A stretch of 64,000 nt of DNA from Lachnospiraceae bacterium (GCA_028689655.1 JAQVCT010000001.1:62001-126000), one strand, 5' to 3'; positions 9,442 to 18,317 are shown, numbered from the stretch's first letter. Notes: generated from the sequence alone by a model not told the origin. Numbers and translations: made by a program.

Positions 9442-10514
9442 TAGTCAATCCTCAATTCCATTTTGTCATCTCTGCTTCGTTCCAGTTGAATCAATCGATC
9501 TGCGATCCTGGAAGCACCATCACCATCCAGGAGCTGTACCATCTTCTCACAGGCTGTATTTCTCATATCGTAAGAGTCCAGATAGGAGTCCAGATACCCC
9601 AGAATCCGCTCTATCGTCCCGCTCTCGTCACTGCTGATATCCCCGGCGTTCAGTGCTACACTTTTGCCGAAAGATTCTGCCACCATTTTCTGATTATCCG
9701 CGAAAAAATAGCAGACCGTGGGGATTCCCATGGAAGATAATTCATACATTGTGCTCCCGCATGCCGCAATGGCCACATCACACTTTTTCATCAACTCCGC
9801 CATGTGTCTGACATTCTGATACACATGAAAATTAGTGTTTTCCCGTTCCAGTTCCCGCAGCTTCTCTATATTCTTATTAAAGGCGCCACTGACCACATGG
9901 AACTGGATTCCCCTGTATTTCATACCTGCATCCCGCAACACCTCCAGGAGCTTACCCGCGATATTCTGTGGGTCACTGCCACCTGTGGTAATAAGTACAT
10001 CCTTTGCCATTCTCCTGACTTTGGTATCTATGGTCTGAAATTCTACCCGAAGTGGTGCATATTCACAGCCAATGAGTAATTGTGGCACTTTCATGAGTCT
10101 GAATTTGTACTTTTCCTCATATCCGATCTCCGGTGCGTAGATATTATAATTTATGAGCATATCAACGGGATAGATCGTCTCTCCCAGATCATCCATGTAG
10201 ATCGTCTTTACTCTTTTTCCCACCTGCTGCATATAGTTCGTAGTCACAGAATAGCTGTCAATGAGCAGTGTCTCTATGTCATTATCTTTCAGCACAGGGA
10301 GCAGCATCTCCAGTTCTCCATCCATATCATAATATTTGGTCTTCAAGTTCAATACCCCGAATCCCTTGCTGGAGATCAGCTTTGCAGATTCTTCATCCGC
10401 CGTAATAAAGATAGTTACTTTTCCCCTGTTTTTCAAAGCTTCCGCAATAGATATGCAGCGCATAATATGACCTGCACCAATCTTGGTATTTCCATCCGCA
10501 CGTATGTAAAACAT
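9441..10514 (-). CDS. pseG: UDP-2,4-diacetamido-trideoxy-altropyranose hydrolase (PseG)
   Basis: The protein of about 357 residues begins with the PseG hallmark IRADGNTKIGAGHIMRC, where Gly-His lie in the nucleotide-sugar binding loop. It has a second GT-B-like half with VLITTGGSDPQN and ELSSMGIPTVC. PseG removes UDP from UDP-2,4-diacetamido-2,4,6-trideoxy-beta-L-altrose in the fourth step of CMP-pseudaminic acid synthesis. It lies downstream of pseB, pseC and pseF, which agrees with the call. ATG 10514 is favoured over GTG 10523 because GGGCGG is correctly spaced from it. A 145-bp repeat fills much of the gap between pseF and pseG. Confidence 0.92.
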   Translation of the reverse strand: MFYIRADGNTKIGAGHIMRCISIAEALKNRGKVTIFITADEESAKLISSKGFGVLNLKTKYYDMDGELEMLLPVLKDNDIETLLIDSYSVTTNYMQQVGKRVKTIYMDDLGETIYPVDMLINYNIYAPEIGYEEKYKFRLMKVPQLLIGCEYAPLRVEFQTIDTKVRRMAKDVLITTGGSDPQNIAGKLLEVLRDAGMKYRGIQFHVVSGAFNKNIEKLRELERENTNFHVYQNVRHMAELMKKCDVAIAACGSTMYELSSMGIPTVCYFFADNQKMVAESFGKSVALNAGDISSDESGTIERILGYLDSYLDSYDMRNTACEKMVQLLDGDGASRIADRLIQLERSRDDKMELRID

Positions 10515-10550
10515 ATGGATCACACCGCCCTTTTCATTTATTTCTATTTT

Positions 10551-10695
10551 CTATTCAGAGCCAGGCAAATTCATAAAAATATGCGAATCATGCTCGCATG
10601 AGTGAGCTGATTTTTGTGAATTTATTTGGCGAAATAACCACATAAGCAAAAGGAAAGCTTCGAAGAAGCGATTTTGCGCATGGGGTTCTGAATAG
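10551..10695 (+). repeat. 145-bp inverted-repeat element, copy A
   Basis: This is one of four copies of the same 145-bp sequence in the window (others at 35059-35203, 46231-46375 and 51544-51688). It begins CTATTCAGAGCC and ends GGTTCTGAATAG, so the termini are inverted repeats. Inside are a long hairpin (AAATTCATAAAAAT paired with ATTTTTGTGAATTT) and a second one (GCAAAA with TTTTGC, around GCTTCGAAGAAGC). It lies in the gap between pseF and pseG, about 60 bases downstream of the pseF stop. No coding frame is evident. The size, termini and dispersal suggest a non-autonomous mobile element or a structured-RNA repeat. Confidence 0.85.
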
Positions 10696-10756
10696 TTACT
10701 CTATTTTTACTTTTTCACCGGAGTCATCCAGTCGAAGGTTTCCAAAAGCCACGCCC

Positions 10757-11446
10757 CTACAGATGCCTCAGCATCTTCATCTTCAACTCCGCCATGGCCC
10801 AGTCCTCCTCTGTGTCTATATCCTGCACTTCCATCTCCGACAGGATAATGGGAACTGTCTTTTCCATAACGATCTTTTTCTGTTCCATAAATGCCCTGAC
10901 GGCAAGCCAGTAGAACTGACCCGCATCATGATAATAAGGTTCCAGATCCTGGGAGCGCATAGGCATACATTCCGGCCATTTCGGTGTAATATAGGCCCCT
11001 GACTTTACCACACATCTCTGAGGTGGAAAGGAAAACTGTACCACCGGCATAGCTGTATCTGCACAATTTTTCTCCAGCAGTTCCATACCTTCCGTCAATC
11101 TGTCGGATGTAATAAATGGTGCTGTGGGATAGATGCAGCAGGCATAGTCAAAGTGCTTTCCCTGCTGTTCATAGGTCTCCAATACTTCCTGTACCACATC
11201 CGCCGTGGTGGCATAATCATTGGCTGTCTTCTCTGTCCGATAGAATGGAACGACTGCCCCTGCTTTTCTGGCTATCTGTGCAATCTCCTCATCCTCCGTG
11301 GATACCATGACCTCGTCAAAGATACCCGTCTGTAAGGCAGCCTCAATGGAATATTGCAGCATGGGTTTTCCCAAAAATAATTTTATATTTTTCCTGGGTA
11401 TTCGTTTACTGCCTCCCCGGGCAGTGATAATCGCTACGTTGCTCAT
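10757..11446 (-). CDS. pseF: Pseudaminic acid cytidylyltransferase (PseF)
   Basis: The 229-residue protein is a CMP-sugar synthase: IITARGGSKRIPRKNIK is the CTP-binding P-loop-like motif, YPTAPF and the QDLEPYYHDAGQFYW stretch are typical of the PseF group. It activates pseudaminic acid with CTP to give CMP-Pse. Its place just after pseC and before pseG, with a 6-base gap to pseC, makes a role in pseudaminic rather than neuraminic acid synthesis more likely, although the exact nonulosonate isomer cannot be proven from sequence. The product would be used by a nonulosonate transferase such as that at 17241-18317. Confidence 0.92.
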   Translation of the reverse strand: MSNVAIITARGGSKRIPRKNIKLFLGKPMLQYSIEAALQTGIFDEVMVSTEDEEIAQIARKAGAVVPFYRTEKTANDYATTADVVQEVLETYEQQGKHFDYACCIYPTAPFITSDRLTEGMELLEKNCADTAMPVVQFSFPPQRCVVKSGAYITPKWPECMPMRSQDLEPYYHDAGQFYWLAVRAFMEQKKIVMEKTVPIILSEMEVQDIDTEEDWAMAELKMKMLRHL

Positions 11447-11452
11447 ACGATC

Positions 11453-12646
11453 CTACTTTCTGCTGTTCTCTACGATCTTGGTCACCGCATGGATGACGTC
11501 TTCTACGTCCTGGTCCGATAGTGCATAATAAAGGGGAAGGCTCATCATCTCTGTATAAAGCTTCTCCGCTTTAGGGCAGATTCCCTTCTGATATCCCAGA
11601 TGTTCATAATATGGATGCCAGTAAACCGGAATGTAATGTACATTACAGCAGATATTCTCTGCGCCCATTGCCTCGAAGAACTGTTTTCTGTCTATGGTAA
11701 GTAATTTCGGTTTGATCCGTAAGATATAGAGATGTCTGGTGGTATCGGATTCCGGGATTTCCTTTTGAACAGTAATCTCCGGAATCTCTGAAAACGCCTC
11801 ATTGTATCTGGCCACGATCTCTTTCCTTCTCTTCTGGAAAATTTCCAGCTTATCCAACTGGCTGCAGATCAATGCTGCCTGAATATCCGTCATTCGATAG
11901 TTCATGCCCAGAGCCACCTGCTCATAATACCATGGTCCATGAGAGTCATGCTCCATGAACTGTTCGTCCCGGGTGATTCCATGGGAACGGAACAGCACCA
12001 GCCTGTCATATAACTCTTTGCTGTTGGTGAGGACTGCTCCACCTTCTCCGCCTGTCACTGTCTTGACCGGGTGAAAACTGAAGGTAGTCATATCTGCCAC
12101 TGATCCCACCATTTTCCCATCATAAGCAGTTCCGATAGAATGGGCACCATCCTCGATCAATACTGCATGATGCTCATGGGCAATCTTTAACAGTGGATTT
12201 AACTCCACCGCCTGTCCTGTAAAGTCTACTGCCACGATTGCTTTTGTCTTCTCTGTGATCTTCTCTGCAACAGATGCCGGATCAATATTATATGTCTCGG
12301 AATTGATGTCTGCAAATACCGGTGTGGCACCACAATACAGTGCACAATTGGCGGATGCCGCAAAGGTAATGGGTGTGGTGATCAGTTCATCCCCGGTGGT
12401 AAGTCCTGCCGCCTGACAGGCGATGTGCAATGCCGACGTTCCGTTGCTGCATGCCACTGCATATTTCGCTCCCGTAAGTTTACATAACTTTTCTTCCAAT
12501 TCTGTTATCTTGGGTCCACAGGTAAGAAAGTCACTCACCAGCACCTCTGAAACAGCCTTCACGTCAGCCTCATCTATATATTGATGTCCATAATACAATT
12601 TTGTATCGCGAACAGGTGTTCCACCATTGATTGCTAATTGCTCCAT
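11453..12646 (-). CDS. pseC: UDP-4-amino-4,6-dideoxy-N-acetyl-altrosamine transaminase (PseC)
   Basis: This 397-residue DegT-family aminotransferase starts LAINGGTPVRDTKLYYGHQYI, as PseC proteins do, and carries the PLP lysine in FSFHPVKTVTGGEGG and the loop EDGAHSIGTAYDG. It moves an amino group onto the 4-keto sugar made by PseB. The start at 12646 follows GGAGGAG by 5 bases; an in-frame extension to 12718 has no such site. PseC differs in sequence from the WecE protein encoded at 4829-5956, so the region makes two distinct 4-amino sugars. The gene lies 6 bases upstream of pseF and about 100 bases downstream of pseB. Confidence 0.94.
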   Translation of the reverse strand: MEQLAINGGTPVRDTKLYYGHQYIDEADVKAVSEVLVSDFLTCGPKITELEEKLCKLTGAKYAVACSNGTSALHIACQAAGLTTGDELITTPITFAASANCALYCGATPVFADINSETYNIDPASVAEKITEKTKAIVAVDFTGQAVELNPLLKIAHEHHAVLIEDGAHSIGTAYDGKMVGSVADMTTFSFHPVKTVTGGEGGAVLTNSKELYDRLVLFRSHGITRDEQFMEHDSHGPWYYEQVALGMNYRMTDIQAALICSQLDKLEIFQKRRKEIVARYNEAFSEIPEITVQKEIPESDTTRHLYILRIKPKLLTIDRKQFFEAMGAENICCNVHYIPVYWHPYYEHLGYQKGICPKAEKLYTEMMSLPLYYALSDQDVEDVIHAVTKIVENSRK

Positions 12647-12744
12647 ATTTCTCCTCCATAGAAAATCTGACACATACGAGACGAACCCGATAGCACGGAG
12701 CTTTCGAGTTCGTATCACTTACTTTATCTTTATTGTTCTTTATG

Positions 12745-13740
12745 CTATTTCTCCAGATCAACGTCTTTTAGTAATTCTTTGATCTGCTCCACAGTGAGCC
12801 ATTCTGTATTATTTCCTGAACTATAAGAAAATCCTTCCGGTACTTTTTTACCAGTAGGCGTTGGTGTCTTATCTTTGCTCCATACCATCTGTGGATACAC
12901 AATAAAATGCTTATCATATTCATAGGTAGTGAAGGAATCTTCCACAGTGACCATGATCTCATGGAGTTTCTCTCCTTCGCGAATGCCCACTTCCGGCATC
13001 TCACATCCCGGCATCATAGCCTGGGCAAGATCTGTGATCTTAAAGGAAGGGATCTTGGAAATGAAGGTCTCTCCACCTTTTGCTTCCTCCAGTGCTTTGA
13101 TTACCAGTTCCACGCCCTGCTGTAAACTGATCCAGAATCGAGTCATTCTGTAATCTGTAATAGGCAGCTCTTTGCCGCCTTTGTTGATGATATTCTGGAA
13201 AAATGGAATTACTGATCCACGGCTGCCGGCCACATTTCCGTAACGCACGATAGAAAAACTGATATCCTTATGTCCTGCGTAGGCGTTGGCAGCGATAAAT
13301 AATTTATCGGATACCAGCTTGGTACCACCATATAAGTTTACCGGATTCACTGCCTTGTCCGTAGATAATGCCACCACTTTTTTTACACCGGAATCCAGTG
13401 CAGCATCAATAATGTTCTGTGCTCCATGGATATTGGTCTTAATAGCTTCATTGGGGTTATATTCACAAGCCGGAACCTGTTTCATAGCTGCTGCATGGAT
13501 CACATAATCCACTCCTTCAAAAGCACGCTGAAGTCTTTCCTTGTCCCGCACATCACCGATGAAGAAACGAAGCTTGTCCCCATACTCCTTAAAGTCATTC
13601 TGCATGATGAACTGCTTGAATTCATCTCTGGAATAAATGATAATCTTCTTTGGTTCATAATGTGTCAATACATACTTTGTAAAACACTTTCCAAATGATC
13701 CTGTTCCACCTGTGATTAATATTGTTTTGTTATTTAACAT
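12745..13740 (-). CDS. pseB: UDP-N-acetylglucosamine 4,6-dehydratase, inverting (PseB)
   Basis: The 331-residue short-chain dehydrogenase relative has the NAD(P) motif ILITGGTGSFGKCF, the FlaA1/PseB stretch IIYSRDEFKQ, and the catalytic LSTDKAVNPVNLYGGTK segment. PseB turns UDP-GlcNAc into UDP-2-acetamido-2,6-dideoxy-beta-L-arabino-4-hexulose, the first step towards pseudaminic acid. It is about 100 bases upstream of pseC and begins the pse set pseB-pseC-pseF-pseG. Upstream lies a 216-base gap with a duplicated hairpin, so a promoter there is possible though I could not identify one. Confidence 0.95.
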   Translation of the reverse strand: MLNNKTILITGGTGSFGKCFTKYVLTHYEPKKIIIYSRDEFKQFIMQNDFKEYGDKLRFFIGDVRDKERLQRAFEGVDYVIHAAAMKQVPACEYNPNEAIKTNIHGAQNIIDAALDSGVKKVVALSTDKAVNPVNLYGGTKLVSDKLFIAANAYAGHKDISFSIVRYGNVAGSRGSVIPFFQNIINKGGKELPITDYRMTRFWISLQQGVELVIKALEEAKGGETFISKIPSFKITDLAQAMMPGCEMPEVGIREGEKLHEIMVTVEDSFTTYEYDKHFIVYPQMVWSKDKTPTPTGKKVPEGFSYSSGNNTEWLTVEQIKELLKDVDLEK

Positions 13741-13797
13741 GTTTGCTCCTATCTATGGTTTTCTATCCAATGAAAATCCTGTTTTAAATATTTAAAT

Positions 13798-13875
13798 TAC
13801 TTTGTAAGCTGGTCAAATTGACCTTCGGCACTATGTGCCTTCGTGACACAGCTTACTTTGTAAGCTGGTCAAATT
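13798..13875. repeat. Short duplicated hairpin sequence upstream of pseB
   Basis: TACTTTGTAAGCTGGTCAAATT occurs at about 13798-13819 and again at 13854-13875, a spacing of 56 bases. Between them lies CGGCACTATGTGCC, itself a palindrome, and AGCTTACTTTGTAAGCT forms a perfect 7-bp stem. The block lies in the gap between the GT2 gene that ends at 13957 and the pseB start at 13740. It could be a leader structure of pseB or another intergenic repeat; nothing more can be said. Confidence 0.6.
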
Positions 13876-13956
13876 ATATCACACCTTAATTTCAAAAACA
13901 ATATCGCCATATGCATCGGTATATGTGGTGTTTGTATGATTCCTGTAACTATTGGC

Positions 13957-14988
13957 CTATGATAATAGAGTGCGCAGCCTCCGATAAAAATATAAAACTT
14001 TATAATAAAAAAAGAAAAAATATACTGATCTGCTAAAGTAATTTATTAATTTTTTCTCTTCTGTATCTGCCAGATCTCCATAATACCTATTTTTTTCAAA
14101 TTCAGGGAATGCATCCTTCATTCCTTTTTGCAGCATTTTCAGAAATTTAATATGTTTGGGCTGATCTCCCTGCATGTAGGAAAATAAGGTATTTTTCAGG
14201 TAAAGTTCCCCGAATTTTCCTTCCAGTTCTTCCCGATAGTTATCGTATAGATTTCTCTTCCTGCATTCCTCCAGCAATAATTCCAATGCTCTCATGCGAT
14301 CCATACATCGTTCTTCGCTGACATGATGCACGGTGGAAGTATCATGCTGATAGTAATAATATAACGGTTCATTTACCTTTTCAAACTGTCTGGCATAGAG
14401 CATCCACAATGGGCTGGAGCAGTTATCTTCATAAAAGATGTGCTCAGGAAACCATAATTCATGATCCACCACCATCTGTCTCTTCACGATCTTAATAACC
14501 ATACTGCCGGAACGCATAAAAAGTTTTTTGTGTTTCGCCTCATCCAGAATCCCCGTCTGATCATCCGTATTATTCTGTACCGTCTTCCCTATTTCCATAG
14601 TATGTGCATGCACCAGCGTATAATCGCAGCCCACCACATCTGCACCAGTCTCCCATGCCCGTCGCAATAACTTCTCGTACATATCTGGGGCGATCCAGTC
14701 ATCGCTGTCAATGATGCCAAGCCATTCACCTTTTGCTGCCCGGATGCCAAGATTCTTGGCACCGCCCTGACGACGATTCTCCGGGGAGGCAATGACTCTT
14801 ATCCGTCCCGGATATTTTTTTTCATACCCACGCAATACTTCCAGCGAGTGATCCGTAGACTTGTCATCCACTGGGATAATCTCGTAAGAAGCTGCATCAA
14901 TGGTCTGATTCAGCAGCGAATCCAGGCAATAATTCAGTTTTCCCTCCCCTGCCATATTGTATACAGGTACCACAATGCTTAATTTCAT
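13957..14988 (-). CDS. GT2 family glycosyltransferase
   Basis: The 343-residue protein has a complete GT-A fold domain: LSIVVPVYNM at the start, IIPVDDKSTD, QGGAKNLGIRAAKG, and the metal-binding IDSDDWI near residue 95. A C-terminal region of about 120 residues has no membrane helix but is rich in aromatic and basic residues (FFFFYYKVLYFYRRL), which may hold it on the membrane. It should transfer one sugar to the lipid-linked repeat unit inside the cell. Acceptor and donor are unknown. It lies between the ABC flippase and the pse genes. Confidence 0.88.
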   Translation of the reverse strand: MKLSIVVPVYNMAGEGKLNYCLDSLLNQTIDAASYEIIPVDDKSTDHSLEVLRGYEKKYPGRIRVIASPENRRQGGAKNLGIRAAKGEWLGIIDSDDWIAPDMYEKLLRRAWETGADVVGCDYTLVHAHTMEIGKTVQNNTDDQTGILDEAKHKKLFMRSGSMVIKIVKRQMVVDHELWFPEHIFYEDNCSSPLWMLYARQFEKVNEPLYYYYQHDTSTVHHVSEERCMDRMRALELLLEECRKRNLYDNYREELEGKFGELYLKNTLFSYMQGDQPKHIKFLKMLQKGMKDAFPEFEKNRYYGDLADTEEKKLINYFSRSVYFFFFYYKVLYFYRRLRTLLS

Positions 14989-15007
14989 AAAATTCTACCG
15001 TTCCCCT

Positions 15008-15379
15008 GCTACATGACAAATTCTATTTAGAATTTGTCACAATACGTGAACATCAGCCCATCTTAAATTTGCTTTCAGCAAATGGGCTGACGCTGCATGA
15101 CAAATTCTATTTAGAATTTGCCACAATACTTGAACATCAGCCCATCTCAAATTTGCTTTCAGCAAATGGGCTGACGCTACATGACAAGTTCTATTTAGAA
15201 CTTGTCACAATACGTGAACATCAGCCCATCTTAAATTTGCTTTCAGCAAATGGGCTGACGCTGCATGACAAGTTCTATTTAGAACTTGTCACAATACGTG
15301 AACATCAGCCCATCTTAAATTTGCTTTCAGCAAATGGGCTGACGCTACATGGCAAATTCTATTTAGAATTTGCCACAAT
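15008..15379. repeat. 84-bp tandem repeat array with two covarying hairpins per unit
   Basis: The motif CATGACAAATTC recurs (with changes) at 15012, 15096, 15180, 15264 and 15348, an exact period of 84. Each unit has a stem (GACAAATTCTA with TAGAATTTGTC) and a second (CAGCCCAT with ATGGGCTG enclosing ATTTGCT and AGCAAAT). Units 3 and 4 read ACAAGTTCT with AGAACTTGT, and the last reads GGCAAATTC with GAATTTGCC, so changes on one arm are matched on the other. The array fills the 370-base gap between two genes and supplies the last codons of the ABC transporter gene. A diverged relative lies at 22826-23010. Confidence 0.93.
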
Positions 15380-17104
15380 CGCTTTGCCATTTTCTACGCG
15401 ATAGATTATGTCGCATTTCTCGATGGTCTGGAGTCTGTGTGCGATGATTACCAGTGTCTTCCTGCCCATGAAATGATTGATGGAATCCATAATCGCAGCT
15501 TCTGTATCATTATCCAGCGCGGAGGTCGCCTCATCCAGTATAAGAATCTCAGGGTCGTTGTACAGTGCCCTGGCGATACCGATCCTTTGTCTCTGTCCGC
15601 CTGACAGACGAATACCACGTTCACCGATGCTGGTATCTAATCCCTCCGGCAATCCTCTGACATACTCGTCCAACTGCGCTTCCTTCAACACTTCCCACAC
15701 GCGTTCCTCACTGATCTTTTCCTCCGGTACGCCAAATGCTACATTTTTGCGAATGGTCTCATCCAGCATAAAGATTACCTGGGGGATATATCCGATATTT
15801 TTCAGCCAAGAGCGATATTCCGTCTTCACATCCACGCCATCCGCATAGATGGTTCCCTCCCGGGTCTCCAGTAATCCCAGTAAAATATCCACAATTGTAG
15901 ATTTACCAGCTCCGGAACTGCCTACCACCCCCACAGAAGCACCTACCGGTATCTCCATATCGGCTTTATCAAAAATCAGCACATCCGTGTTGGGATATGC
16001 ATAGGTAATTCCCTTGATCTCGATCTTATCTCTGACCTCCAGCTTCTGATCCGTATCCTTCGCAAAGCTCATATCCACATTGTCATCGCTGATCTCGTCC
16101 TGGAGATTGTCGCTGACACCGAAAAATGCCGGCTCAAAATACGCCATGGTAGTGAGTTGATTATTGATACGGTTGGCACAGGGCATCAAACGCACTGCTG
16201 CCAGTGCAAAAGCAGAGATGACTGGTAACATGTCCACCATCTCATGACCAGTGAGGATGAGATACAGCATATAACCCACCATGCCGATGATGCAGACAGT
16301 CTCTATCAACAGACGCGGTGTATTGTTGTAGATGCTGAATTTCTGAACCGCCTCCACATAACCGTGACCACATTTTACATATTCATCGATAAAATACTGC
16401 TCTTTTCCCCCTACCTTTACTTCCTTGATACCGGTAACTGTCTGGGAGATCCATTTGAATAATCCGCTGTAATAGTCCTGATTATCCTGTCCGGCTTTCT
16501 TCATGATCGGTTTAATGACTGCCTTGATGACATAGAGCGTCACTACCAGCAACACGGCGATGACTATGGTCATCTGCGGGTCTACCACCAGCAGGATCCC
16601 TGTGAGGGATAAAAAGATGATCACTTCCGAGAGCAATTGTAATACTGCCAGGATCAGGGCATACATATTATTCACATCGCTGGTAATATTTCTCTGTATG
16701 ACAGCCGTGTCACTATTTAAGTAATATTCATATCCTTTTCTAAGGTAATTGCGCATCATGCGCTCCGAGGTACGGAACTGATTGGTATAGATAAAGTGAT
16801 ACAGCATCTTCTGCTGGAAAAATAAAAAGGCATTCTTCAGGATAAAAGCCAGAATCAGACTCAGCATAACGAATATGGTCAACTGTATCTCGCTGGTCAT
16901 TTGAAGGCTCTCATATACCATGCGAAGATATTCATTGGACTGTGACGCATTTGGTTTGATGACGATGGTGATGACCGGTATGATCAGTGAAATACTGGCT
17001 GTCTCCAGTACCGCACCAATAAGCATGTTGATGAGTAATACCACCATATTGGCTTTTTGTTTCCCATCCAGTAAGATGTTGATTTTTTTCAGAATTTTAA
17101 ACAT
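15359..17104 (-). CDS. ABC transporter, lipid-linked oligosaccharide flippase (PglK-like)
   Basis: This 581-residue half-transporter has six membrane segments in its first 320 residues and one ATPase domain: Walker A VGSSGAGKSTIVD, signature LSGGQRQRIGIARAL, Walker B ILILDEATSALD and the switch His in IIAHRL. The arrangement fits MsbA/PglK exporters; PglK flips undecaprenyl-linked oligosaccharides using ATP. In this context a glycan-lipid flippase is the likely role. It would be a second export route besides the Wzx protein at 47424-48941. Its last residues (VANSK) and stop codon are encoded by the end unit of the 84-bp repeat array. Confidence 0.9.
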   Translation of the reverse strand: MFKILKKINILLDGKQKANMVVLLINMLIGAVLETASISLIIPVITIVIKPNASQSNEYLRMVYESLQMTSEIQLTIFVMLSLILAFILKNAFLFFQQKMLYHFIYTNQFRTSERMMRNYLRKGYEYYLNSDTAVIQRNITSDVNNMYALILAVLQLLSEVIIFLSLTGILLVVDPQMTIVIAVLLVVTLYVIKAVIKPIMKKAGQDNQDYYSGLFKWISQTVTGIKEVKVGGKEQYFIDEYVKCGHGYVEAVQKFSIYNNTPRLLIETVCIIGMVGYMLYLILTGHEMVDMLPVISAFALAAVRLMPCANRINNQLTTMAYFEPAFFGVSDNLQDEISDDNVDMSFAKDTDQKLEVRDKIEIKGITYAYPNTDVLIFDKADMEIPVGASVGVVGSSGAGKSTIVDILLGLLETREGTIYADGVDVKTEYRSWLKNIGYIPQVIFMLDETIRKNVAFGVPEEKISEERVWEVLKEAQLDEYVRGLPEGLDTSIGERGIRLSGGQRQRIGIARALYNDPEILILDEATSALDNDTEAAIMDSINHFMGRKTLVIIAHRLQTIEKCDIIYRVENGKAIVANSK

Positions 17105-17222
17105 TTTGTTCTCCTATATTAAGGTATTGCGTTAGTTCCGATACCTGCGGATTGATACGCACTTCGTTCTCTCAATCCTAAAAACATATGAAATCTACCC
17201 TGACGGGCTGCTATCTTATGTC

Positions 17223-17241
17223 TTTTTGACCCTGGTATCAT
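17223..17241. repeat. Solo end of a GGGTCAAAA-type inverted-repeat element
   Basis: TTTTTGACCCTGGTATCATC at this site matches the right end of the 106-bp inverted-repeat element at 43861-43966 (CTTTTGACCCTAGTATCAT). No left partner is visible in the 136-base gap. It lies directly downstream of the stop codon of the GT52-like gene. It may be a decayed copy. Confidence 0.45.
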
Positions 17242-18317
17242 CAAATCTGATCATTGTATCTGTGAATGGAGGGATCTTCGTATTTATCCATGAAATCTTC
17301 CCCCAGGAAAACGATCTCATCCACAAATTCCATGGAATAAATGGATTGGGTAAATACTGAAATTGCTCTGTGAAAATGGATTCCCTCTATGAGATTCATG
17401 ACCTCCAGGGGAAATTTCCCCTTGATAACGATCTGATCCGGATACATTCTCTCATAGTCCAGCACATCTCTGGGATGTGGCTTGATAAAGATCCTGCATC
17501 CCCTACAATATTCCTCTATAATATCATCAAATATCTGTTTTCGCACTGCCAAATCGCACAGTGGCTCCGTGAGGATCAGTACATTCTGCATCTGTGTATC
17601 CCGTGCTGCCCTTGCCACCTGTGCCAGCAGGACATCCGCATCCTCCACAAAGGAGCGCACGATAATCTCTTTGGCTTTTGCATCCAGTGCCTGTTCCAGC
17701 GGTTTTCTCGGTACCACCACATATTTCGGACAGTCATATTTCAGGCATTCCCTGTCGTTGATCTCCATATCGATACAGTACTTGGAATACCCGTTCTGGA
17801 TAAAAATAAGATTCAGGGATGCCATAAATACTTTCAGTTTGAAATGACCTCTGTTGTCGAACCGCGCCGCGTCAAAGATTTTCAGACAGTTGATGCCGTC
17901 CTCCATGGCATGATAGGGAATCTTTTTATAGTTCAGGTAATAACCGATAGGGTCAGAATCACAAAATACATAGATGTCCTTGTACTGGGTAAAATCAATA
18001 TCAATGTAGGTTTCCTCGAACTGGGCATAAAGCTTGGTGAACTTCATGCGTGCGATCATATTTTTCACGATGTTGCCCCTATCCTCTTTCAGGGGTGCCA
18101 GATCTGGAAAATAATCATCTCGTTTCTCATTCAGTTCCCTGACTTCTTCCCAAAAGCAGAGTTTGTCCATACGTTGTTTCAGTTGCCCGAAATCATTGGA
18201 AAGGCGGCTTAATACCATGGTTGCTTCACCGCGGTGCTCCCTGCCCAGTGCAAATTCTTTCAAAAATGCCACATACACATGATAGTAGGTATGGCACACA
18301 TATATTCTGTCTTTCAT
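17241..18317 (-). CDS. GT52-like sialyl/nonulosonate transferase
   Basis: The 358-residue protein starts IYVCHTYYHVYVAFL, as GT52 and polysialyltransferase relatives do. It carries the two motifs used to define those sialyltransferases: an acidic-acidic-Gly motif in HAMEDGINCLK (about residue 145) and the HP motif in IFIKPHPRD (about residue 285), followed by a Ser/Thr-rich SVFTQSIYS. These enzymes use CMP-activated nonulosonic acids as donors. With pseB, pseC, pseF and pseG close by, a CMP-pseudaminic acid donor is a reasonable inference. ATG 18317 follows AGGGAG; the longer frame to 18359 lacks a site. Confidence 0.78.
   Translation of the reverse strand: MKDRIYVCHTYYHVYVAFLKEFALGREHRGEATMVLSRLSNDFGQLKQRMDKLCFWEEVRELNEKRDDYFPDLAPLKEDRGNIVKNMIARMKFTKLYAQFEETYIDIDFTQYKDIYVFCDSDPIGYYLNYKKIPYHAMEDGINCLKIFDAARFDNRGHFKLKVFMASLNLIFIQNGYSKYCIDMEINDRECLKYDCPKYVVVPRKPLEQALDAKAKEIIVRSFVEDADVLLAQVARAARDTQMQNVLILTEPLCDLAVRKQIFDDIIEEYCRGCRIFIKPHPRDVLDYERMYPDQIVIKGKFPLEVMNLIEGIHFHRAISVFTQSIYSMEFVDEIVFLGEDFMDKYEDPSIHRYNDQI

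Noticed and set aside
15069-15404. Plus-strand open frame of 111 codons with a repeating 28-residue pattern
   Set aside because: It arises because the 84-bp repeat has a length divisible by three. No ribosome site is present and the pattern changes follow stem pairing, not protein conservation.
17370-18212. Plus-strand open frame of 280 codons
   Set aside because: It lies opposite the GT52-like gene, which has clear motifs on the other strand; the plus-strand translation has no recognisable domain.
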